Assembly: GCA_003221895.1 (NCBI GenBank)
Contig: QHUJ01000136.1
Coordinates: 1-40,503, forward strand
Direction of reading: 5' to 3'
DNA: 40,503 nucleotides
Origin: Gemmatimonadota bacterium
GTDB lineage: Bacteria; Gemmatimonadota; Gemmatimonadetes; Gemmatimonadales; GWC2-71-9
Positions 24,084-30,167 of this stretch are shown piece by piece. Every line of letters begins with the position of its first letter. The first letter of the stretch is position 1. The position numbers and the translations under genes are program-made. The notes under the pieces are model-generated. The model did no database searches. It was not told where the DNA came from and was given only the letters and a program-made list of their open reading frames with translations.

Positions 24084-25636
24084 CGATTTCTCTCGAGCAG
24101 CGCGTCTATAGGAACCTGACGCCCTCCCAGTTGTACGAGCACGCCCTCAGGCGCCGGGAGGGCGTCGTCACGCCATCCGGTCCGTTTGCCGCGGTGACGT
24201 CGCCGCACACCGGCCGCAGCCCGAACGACAAGTTCATCGTGCGGGAGCCCGAATCGAGCGACCAGATCTGGTGGGGCAAGGTCAACCAACCGCTCGATCC
24301 GAAGCAGTTCGAGCGACTCAAGGCGGATGTCCAAGCGCACCTGCAGGGCCAGGAGTTCTTCATTCGCGACGTGTACGCCGGCGCGGATCCCGACTACCGC
24401 TTGCCGATCCGGTTCATCACGCCGAATGCGTGGCACGCGCTATTCGTCTACAACATGTTCCTGCGTCCCAGCGACGGCGATCTGTCCCGCTTCAAGCCGG
24501 GATTCGAAGTGCTCCACGCTCCGGAATTCCATGCCGACCCCGCTGTGCATGGCACCAAGTCGGGGACGTTCATCATCGTCAGCCTGGCGCACCGCACGAT
24601 CCTGATCGGGGGCACCCGCTACGCCGGTGAGCTGAAGAAGTCGATCTTCACGATCCTCAACTACCTCTTGCCGCAGCAGGGCGTGCTTTCGATGCACTGC
24701 TCGGCAAACGTTGGTCGGGATGGCGACACGGCCCTCTTCTTCGGCCTCTCCGGCACCGGCAAAACCACTCTTTCAGCGGATCCTGAACGCCAGTTGATAG
24801 GCGATGACGAACATGGATGGTCGGACGAGGGGATCTTCAACTTCGAAGGCGGCTGCTACGCCAAGGTCATCAAGCTGTCGCGCGACGGCGAGCCGGAGAT
24901 CTACGCGACCACCGAGATGTTCGGAACCGTGCTGGAGAACGTCGACATCGACCCGCGCAGCGGCGCGATCGACCTCAATTCAGCACGCATCACCGAGAAT
25001 ACCCGCGCCTCGTATCCGATCCACTACATCCCGAACCACGTGCCGGAGGGAATGGCGGGACACCCGCGCCACGTCGTTTTCCTCACGTGCGATGCTTTCG
25101 GGGTGATGCCGCCGATTGCGAAGCTCACACCCGAGCAGGCGATGTATCACTTCCTCTCCGGCTATACCGCCAAAGTCGCGGGCACGGAGCGCGGCGTCAC
25201 GGAGCCTAAGGAGACATTCTCGGCCTGCTTCGGCGCGCCGTTCCTGCCGCTGCCTCCGGCCGTCTACGCCAGGATGCTCGGGGAGCGGATCGAGCGGCAC
25301 AGGGTGCAGTGCTGGCTGGTCAATACCGGGTGGACCTGCGGACCCTACGGCATCGGGCGCCGCATGGATTTGAAGAGCACACGGGCGATGATTCGCGCCG
25401 CCCTCGCAGGCCAGCTCGACAAGGTGCCCACGCGACGTGAGCCGGTGTTCGGACTCGAGGTGCCGCAGCACGTTGCGGGAGTGTCCGACGAGTTACTCGA
25501 TCCACGCAAGACCTGGAAGGACCCCGCCGCCTACGATGCTCAAGCCCGGAAGCTGACGGCGCTCTTCCGCAAGAATTTTGAGCAATTCGCCGATTCGGTC
25601 TCGCAAAAGGTTCGAGGTGCTGGCCCAATCTCTTAG
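24080..25636 (+). CDS. pckA: Phosphoenolpyruvate carboxykinase (ATP)
   Basis: A 518-residue cytosolic enzyme converting oxaloacetate and ATP to PEP and CO2, the entry step of gluconeogenesis. Motifs: [10 protein letters not shown] near residue 46, [20 protein letters not shown] with the P-loop at 222-230, then DDEHGW and [12 protein letters not shown] for metal and substrate, and TENTRASYP. This is the ATP-type (bacterial/plant) enzyme, not the GTP type. GTG 24080 overlaps the malic enzyme stop (GTGA). With MaeB it gives malate/oxaloacetate to pyruvate/PEP exchange from one promoter, consistent with growth on acids or amino acids. Length is slightly below the E. coli enzyme, as is usual. Confidence 0.96.
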   Translation: MTISLEQRVYRNLTPSQLYEHALRRREGVVTPSGPFAAVTSPHTGRSPNDKFIVREPESSDQIWWGKVNQPLDPKQFERLKADVQAHLQGQEFFIRDVYAGADPDYRLPIRFITPNAWHALFVYNMFLRPSDGDLSRFKPGFEVLHAPEFHADPAVHGTKSGTFIIVSLAHRTILIGGTRYAGELKKSIFTILNYLLPQQGVLSMHCSANVGRDGDTALFFGLSGTGKTTLSADPERQLIGDDEHGWSDEGIFNFEGGCYAKVIKLSRDGEPEIYATTEMFGTVLENVDIDPRSGAIDLNSARITENTRASYPIHYIPNHVPEGMAGHPRHVVFLTCDAFGVMPPIAKLTPEQAMYHFLSGYTAKVAGTERGVTEPKETFSACFGAPFLPLPPAVYARMLGERIERHRVQCWLVNTGWTCGPYGIGRRMDLKSTRAMIRAALAGQLDKVPTRREPVFGLEVPQHVAGVSDELLDPRKTWKDPAAYDAQARKLTALFRKNFEQFADSVSQKVRGAGPIS

Positions 25637-25667
25637 GCGCTCAGACCCTTAGCCCCCCCTTCGCCGC

Positions 25668-26861
25668 TTGTCTTTCGAGGTCGTTCGCGACCCGCTCTGG
25701 AACAACATCCGCCTCGAGCCTGAGGCTCTCGCCGTAATCGATACGCCGGCGTTTCAACGCCTGCGGTACGTGCGGCAGCTCGGGCACGCCTTCCTCGTCT
25801 ATCCCGGCGCGACGCATACGCGGTTCGAGCATGCGCTCGGCACCTATCACCTGGCGGGTCGAGTGACCCCGGATCGCGACATCAGGCTCGCCGCGTTGCT
25901 GCACGATATCGGCCACTATCCGTTTTCACACGCGCTCGAGGAAGCGGGCTTACCCCGCCACGAAGGGCTGGCGACCCGGCATTTGCGGACCGGCCCACTT
26001 GCCGCCGCGCTCGAGGGCCTCGGCGTCTCAGTCGAGCGGGTCCTGCAGCTGATTCAAGGCAGCAGCACTTCGCCACTTGCCGGCGTTGTAGCGGGGTCAC
26101 TGGACGTCGACAAGCTCGATTACCTCTCGCGCGACGCGACTATGTGCGGCGTGCCGTATGGCGTGATCGACGTCGACCGATTGTTGACGTCCCTGACCGT
26201 GACACCCCAGGGCGTTGCTCTGCACGGCAAGGGGCTCGCCGCGCTCGAGTCGCTGTTGTTCGCCAAATACCAGATGTACCGCAATGTCTACTGGCATCAC
26301 GCGGTGCGCAGCGCGACCGCGATGTTCAAGCGGCTCGTACGCCGGGCCATTGCCGCGCGTCGGGTATCTCCGGACGAGATCGCGCTGGGAACCGATGATG
26401 GGTTGAGCCACGAGCTGCAATTGAGCGACGAGACCGGGCTCGCGCGCGCGTTGCGCGAACGCCGGCTCGCAAAGCGCGGCCTCGACATTCCGGCGACGGA
26501 GCTTCCTGCAGAGACGGCTGACTGGCCGTCACGCGATCCCGATCTGCTGGAACGGGTGGAAGAGCGTCTGGCACGCGAACTGGGACTCGGCCCCGATCAC
26601 CTGTTTCTCGATTTCCCGTCGAAGCCCGATATGCTCGAGGTGGCCGTGCCCGTTGTCGGCCGGCCCGGCAGCGCCACCGAACACCTGGGCCTGCCCCGCG
26701 TCGCGACCGAGCTGCATCGTTCGGCGCAGCGCCTGCGGGTGTTCGTGCTGGAGCCGGTGGAGATTCCGGCGCGGGCGATCGTGGAGCTGGTGACGTGGCC
26801 GCGCGACGAGGTGGAAGCGCGGCTGAATGCCGATCAGGGCTTGTTGCGCGTCGGGGCCTGA
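25668..26861 (+). CDS. HD-domain phosphohydrolase (dNTPase/SAMHD1-like)
   Basis: A 397-residue soluble protein. VIDTPAFQRLRYVRQLGHAFLVYPGATHTRFEHALGTYHLA followed by LAALLHDIGHYPFSHALE is the HD signature of the dGTPase/SAMHD1-like branch: His in TRFEH, HD in LLHDIGH, and a later Asp in SLDVDKLDYLSRDA. A metal-dependent phosphohydrolase acting on nucleotides is expected; the substrate is not known. TTG 25668 is the only near start, without a clear Shine-Dalgarno sequence and 31 bases after pckA, so it may be read from the same transcript. Its last 28 bases overlap the end of the convergent PP2C gene. Confidence 0.85.
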   Translation: MSFEVVRDPLWNNIRLEPEALAVIDTPAFQRLRYVRQLGHAFLVYPGATHTRFEHALGTYHLAGRVTPDRDIRLAALLHDIGHYPFSHALEEAGLPRHEGLATRHLRTGPLAAALEGLGVSVERVLQLIQGSSTSPLAGVVAGSLDVDKLDYLSRDATMCGVPYGVIDVDRLLTSLTVTPQGVALHGKGLAALESLLFAKYQMYRNVYWHHAVRSATAMFKRLVRRAIAARRVSPDEIALGTDDGLSHELQLSDETGLARALRERRLAKRGLDIPATELPAETADWPSRDPDLLERVEERLARELGLGPDHLFLDFPSKPDMLEVAVPVVGRPGSATEHLGLPRVATELHRSAQRLRVFVLEPVEIPARAIVELVTWPRDEVEARLNADQGLLRVGA

Positions 26862-27619
26862 GTCTTTACGTCTTCCTGCGGCGCCGGATCGACCGAATCG
26901 ACCCGTACGATGATCGCCGTGATGTTGTCCAGCCCACCATGCCGATTGGCCTCCGTGATCAGCGCGTCCACCTCGTCCTGCGGCATGCGTTCGGGCGACA
27001 ACAGATCCTGAAGCTGATAGTCATCCAGCATCCCTGTGAGACCGTCGGACGCCAATAGGAACACGTCCTTCGGCTTGACCGTGCCGACGTAGATGTCAGG
27101 CATCACATCGCTGTTCGCGCCCACGCAGCGCGTGATCACGTTGCTGTACGGATGGGTCCGCGCCTGCTCCGGCGTCAGGTATCCGGCATCCACCTGCTCT
27201 TGGACGTAGGAATGATCTTTCGTGAGCTGGCTGAGGCGGCTATCGCGCAACAGGTACGCACGACTGTCGCCTACCTGCCCGATGAGGAATCGCGTCTCGA
27301 ACAGCGTCAGCACTGTGACCGTGGTCCCCATGCCGCGCTTGTCGTGCTCGGTGAGTGTGCGCTGGAAGATCGCGCCGTTGGCGGCGCGGATCGCCCCCCG
27401 CATCCGCTCTGCTACCTGCTCGTCGCCCAGCCCGCGCAGCGAGTCGAGCTCTCGCGCCACGAAGCGCACGGCCATTTCACTGGCCACTTCGCCCGCAGCG
27501 TGCCCACCCATGCCGTCGGCAACGACGAAGATGCCGCGGTCGGGTACCATGAGGTAGCTATCCTCATTCCCCGACCGGATGACGCCGACATCGGTGCGCC
27601 CAGCAGATGTGATATGCAC
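26834..27619 (-). CDS. PP2C-family Ser/Thr protein phosphatase
   Basis: A 261-residue cytosolic metal-dependent phosphatase. Motifs: VGVIRSGNEDSYLM (Arg/Asn/Asp metal site), VVADGMGGHAAGE, GTTVTVL, QVGDSRAYLLRD, LASDGLTGMLDD and GGLDNITAIIV. All metal-binding Asp residues expected for a PP2C/Stp1-type enzyme are visible. It removes phosphate from Ser/Thr, typically opposing a Hanks-type kinase. GTG 27619 follows the FHA gene by seven bases on the same strand, so phosphatase and phospho-Thr readers are co-transcribed. No kinase gene is in the window. The C-terminal tail is short and variable. Confidence 0.93.
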   Translation of the reverse strand: MHITSAGRTDVGVIRSGNEDSYLMVPDRGIFVVADGMGGHAAGEVASEMAVRFVARELDSLRGLGDEQVAERMRGAIRAANGAIFQRTLTEHDKRGMGTTVTVLTLFETRFLIGQVGDSRAYLLRDSRLSQLTKDHSYVQEQVDAGYLTPEQARTHPYSNVITRCVGANSDVMPDIYVGTVKPKDVFLLASDGLTGMLDDYQLQDLLSPERMPQDEVDALITEANRHGGLDNITAIIVRVDSVDPAPQEDVKTQAPTRNKP

Positions 27620-27626
27620 GTGATGC

Positions 27627-28091
27627 CTAGATGAACACCCAGTAGACCAATCCGACTATCATCAGGAGAAGTAGGGCGGCACTGCCACCACAGCCGCTGC
27701 CTTTCTTTTGCTGAGCGACCGGCGCCTTTGCTCCCTTCGGTTTTGCGGCGGCAGGCTTTCCCGCCACAGGTTTTGCCGCTACCGGCCTTGGCGCTGCAGG
27801 CTTCGGTGCGGGCGGCTGCGCCTTGGGCTTCGGCGCGGGCTCCATCGTCATGACTTCCATCATCCGGGTGCTGCCGCCCTTGGCGACCGCCGCGGCGTCA
27901 TCCGTCGGCTCGAACACCAACCCGATTTCGCCGAACCGGACGCTCGCCCCAGGCGCGAGTGGCATCTCGCCCTTCACCTGGTCCCCATCGACGAATGTCC
28001 CGTTGGTCGAGTCGAGGTCTACCAACACCCATACACCTTCGCGACGCTGCAGCTTCGCATGCGTCGTGGAGACGGACTCATGGGATGCCAT
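27627..28091 (-). CDS. Tail-anchored FHA protein, probably the 3' part of a frameshifted FHA gene
   Basis: A 154-residue reading from ATG 28091. It begins inside an FHA domain: SHESVSTTHAKLQRREGVWVLVDLDSTNGTFVDGD has the SxxH and STNG phosphothreonine-contact motifs, but the preceding strands with the GR motif are absent. An Ala/Pro/Lys-rich linker (about 75-125) follows, then a single C-terminal membrane segment (AALLLLMIVGLVYWVF) that would anchor it in the inner membrane with the FHA part inside. It overlaps the upstream FHA gene by 14 bases in another frame. A one-base change in the short run at 28082-28084 would join the two frames so that AGRLRETVHGI leads into HESVSTTHAKL. It is either a real separate gene or a frameshifted half. 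Confidence 0.6.
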   Translation of the reverse strand: MASHESVSTTHAKLQRREGVWVLVDLDSTNGTFVDGDQVKGEMPLAPGASVRFGEIGLVFEPTDDAAAVAKGGSTRMMEVMTMEPAPKPKAQPPAPKPAAPRPVAAKPVAGKPAAAKPKGAKAPVAQQKKGSGCGGSAALLLLMIVGLVYWVFI

Positions 28092-28881
28092 GCACGGTTT
28101 CGCGGAGGCGCCCGGCGTCCGGGGGAGGAGGCACGACGGGCGGGACGGGCGGGACGGGCGGCAGGGGATTCGAGGTCTGGCCGACCGGTGGGGCTGCCTC
28201 AGCCACGACCAGCGTATCGGCATAGAACCGGAACTTCTCTTCTCCGATCGTGATCACGTCGGCTCGCGCCAGCACGCGCTGCCCCTCGAGTCGAACGTCG
28301 TTGACCGACGTCCCGTTCGTGCTCGAATCGACCAGCAAGTATCCCTTTGGAGTCTGGACGATCTCGGCATGGCGGCGGGAAACGTCCTTGCCCGGAACAA
28401 CCACATCGCACGAGGCGTCACGACCGAACACCAGCGACGACCCCGTGATCGCGTACTCGCGGCCGTCCGTCAGCGATACGACGCGACCACCCGTGTTGCC
28501 GGTGGCCTTGCCTCCTTTTCCCGCCCCCCCCCCTTTGGCCTGTGCCTGGGACGTGCTCATCGCCTTCACGTACTGCGTGCTACCGCTGCGCCGCTCATCG
28601 ACGAACGTCAGCTCCTGGCCTCCCACTTCCACCTTGTCGCCATGCAACAGGGGGGTGGGCTCGGCGCCCAGGCGGACGCCGTTGATGAGCACCTCGGCCT
28701 CCGGAACTGCCTTGCTGATGACGACTTGTCCATCGGATTGGGTTTTGAATTTGGCGTGACGCGGGAGGACACCTGGAACGGCTAACGGGATGGCGCAGGA
28801 AGGATCTGCACCGAGTAACACCTCGCCCTGCGGGAGTGGAAACTTTTGGCCCCCCCGCCCTCCCAACTCAAGCAACGCCAT
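28078..28881 (-). CDS. Double FHA-domain protein
   Basis: A 267-residue soluble protein. FHA-like domain 1 (about 1-95: EVLLGADPSCAIPL, LPRHAKF, VLINGVRLG) lacks the canonical Arg (LGAD instead of GRS). FHA domain 2 (about 120-215) is canonical: VFGRDASCDVVVPGKDVSRRHAEI and DSSTNGTSVNDVRL. A Pro-rich linker (LPPVPPVPPVVPPPP) ends in DAGRLRETVHGIP and then a stop. The linker DNA has three 9-bp repeats (28135-28161). FHA domains read phosphothreonine, and the downstream PP2C gene fits. ATG 28881 begins MALLELGG; GGAGG lies about 11 bases upstream. The tail may belong to a third FHA domain continued in the next frame. Confidence 0.8.
   Translation of the reverse strand: MALLELGGRGGQKFPLPQGEVLLGADPSCAIPLAVPGVLPRHAKFKTQSDGQVVISKAVPEAEVLINGVRLGAEPTPLLHGDKVEVGGQELTFVDERRSGSTQYVKAMSTSQAQAKGGGAGKGGKATGNTGGRVVSLTDGREYAITGSSLVFGRDASCDVVVPGKDVSRRHAEIVQTPKGYLLVDSSTNGTSVNDVRLEGQRVLARADVITIGEEKFRFYADTLVVAEAAPPVGQTSNPLPPVPPVPPVVPPPPDAGRLRETVHGIP
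28135..28161 (+). repeat. Three perfect 9-bp tandem repeats in the FHA linker
   Basis: The unit GACGGGCGG occurs three times in a row and encodes the Pro-Pro-Val repeats of the linker on the minus strand. Unit length is a multiple of three, so copy-number change would keep the frame. Confidence 0.85.
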
Positions 28882-28957
28882 GCAAGCTCGCCCCCTCCGT
28901 GGCCAGGCCCGAGAAGTTACGCCCGAGCCTATAACTGGGCAAGGAACCACAAGTTAG

Positions 28958-28990
28958 GTGACCCCTACAAAGATGTTATGTGATCCCTAC
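28958..28990. repeat. Pair of 11-bp direct repeats, 22 bp apart
   Basis: GTGACCCCTAC (28958-28968) and GTGATCCCTAC (28980-28990) differ at one base and are offset by 22 bp, two helical turns. They lie upstream of the FHA gene start on the minus strand and overlap the end of the flippase-like gene. They could be a regulator site or chance. Confidence 0.4.
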
Positions 28991-30058
28991 CGATTCTTCA
29001 CGTCCGATGAGCCCGCTGCGCAGCCAGTACCAGAAGATCAGAGAGCCGACTATGACCGTCGCGTAGCTGTTGATGAATCGCCAGATCAGCGTGTAGCTCG
29101 GTGTCAGCTCGCGCGGGACGTAGAGCGACATGACGGCGGCGGAGGTCAATTCCGCGAGTCCCGACGCTCCCGGCGTGGGAGCAAAGTACAGCAGGAACGA
29201 GATGAGGGTCTGCAGGAGGAGGATGTCAGCAAAGTTCGCCGGAATCCCCAGGATCCGCATGGTGACATAGCCGGCCAGCAACTTATTTGCGTGTGACGGC
29301 GCCGAGATGACGACCGCGAGGAGCAGCGTGAGCAGTCCTTTCGGCGATCCGAAAGCGACCATGCAGTCGTGGGCCCGGTCCACGCCGACCGAAAGCTTCT
29401 CCATTCGTGCCGCGGCGCGCGCGTTCCGGCGACCGATCCGCGTGGCGAGTCGCTGAATGACGCGCTTCACGAAGCCTGGAAAGACGACGGCCATGAACAT
29501 CAGGACGCCGATGATGCCGAAGATCGTGAGGCTGGTTTTGAATAGGTCGTAGAGGGTGATGCCGAGGACGAGTCCGTGCTGCGCTAATGACTTCCCGGCG
29601 CCGAACCAGACTGCGAGTGGACCGGCGATCGCAAAAAAAGCCACCGTCGCGATGAATGTCACGAAGATGGCGCTCAAGGCGACGGGTACGGGGACCCCGG
29701 CGCGCTTCATGACCCACATCGACATCGGGGCCGAGCCCGACTGAAACGGCGTGAGATAGGCACCGTAGGCGCCGAAGCCGCCTGCCACGATCATGTTCCG
29801 CAGCCGCACGCCCGGATAGATGTAGCGCGTGCAAACCCACAGCCGCAGACCGCCGCCCACCCAGTCCATCGACGCCAGGACCAACCCAACGGCCACCCAA
29901 CTCCAATGGAGCCGCAGGAACGGCGCGAGGAAGACGTCCACCCGATCGCCGAACCGAATGAGATAGTAGCCAACGAGGAGGGCGACCCCGCACAGGGAGA
30001 TGATGGCGAACAGCTCGAGGCCTCGACGGAGGAGGCGGGGGGTCAGGGCGAGAGCCAC
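28976..30058 (-). CDS. Flippase-like membrane protein (lysylphosphatidylglycerol synthase TM region/UPF0104 family)
   Basis: A 360-residue integral inner-membrane protein with about seven or eight hydrophobic segments (for example FAIISLCGVALLVGYYLI, SLTIFGIIGVLMFMAVVF, VIVGSLIFWYWL). Family features are the central GGFGAYGAYLTPFQSGSAPMSMWVM and the late FAPTPGASGLAELTSAAVM, which match the conserved TPg..G and P..G..E blocks of UPF0104/AglD-like proteins. Members are linked to lipid or polyprenyl-glycan transfer; the substrate is unknown. GTG 30058. The FHA/PP2C genes follow on the same strand after 94 bases, so it could lead that operon. It is divergent from uvrA. Confidence 0.82.
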   Translation of the reverse strand: MALALTPRLLRRGLELFAIISLCGVALLVGYYLIRFGDRVDVFLAPFLRLHWSWVAVGLVLASMDWVGGGLRLWVCTRYIYPGVRLRNMIVAGGFGAYGAYLTPFQSGSAPMSMWVMKRAGVPVPVALSAIFVTFIATVAFFAIAGPLAVWFGAGKSLAQHGLVLGITLYDLFKTSLTIFGIIGVLMFMAVVFPGFVKRVIQRLATRIGRRNARAAARMEKLSVGVDRAHDCMVAFGSPKGLLTLLLAVVISAPSHANKLLAGYVTMRILGIPANFADILLLQTLISFLLYFAPTPGASGLAELTSAAVMSLYVPRELTPSYTLIWRFINSYATVIVGSLIFWYWLRSGLIGREESVGIT

Positions 30059-30098
30059 GGCGCGAAACTAGGAGGGATTGGGCGAGTTGGACAGATGT

Positions 30099-30144
30099 CA
30101 GGTGTCTGGTGCCAGGGGGCCGCGGATACCAGACACCTGGCACC
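30099..30144. repeat. Overlapping inverted repeats between the flippase-like gene and uvrA
   Basis: CAGGTGTCTGGT (30099-30110) is the exact reverse complement of ACCAGACACCTG (30128-30139), a 12-bp stem with a 17-base loop. GGTGCCAGG (30108-30116) is the reverse complement of CCTGGCACC (30136-30144). The two pairings share bases and cannot form together. Confidence 0.8.
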
Positions 30145-30153
30145 TATCCTGGT

Positions 30154-30159
30154 TATGTT
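30154..30159 (+). promoter_or_regulatory. Possible -10 box of uvrA
   Basis: TATGTT lies eight bases before ATG 30168, and no Shine-Dalgarno sequence precedes the start. This would give a leaderless or nearly leaderless mRNA. Confidence 0.3.
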
Positions 30160-30167
30160 AGCTGGTT

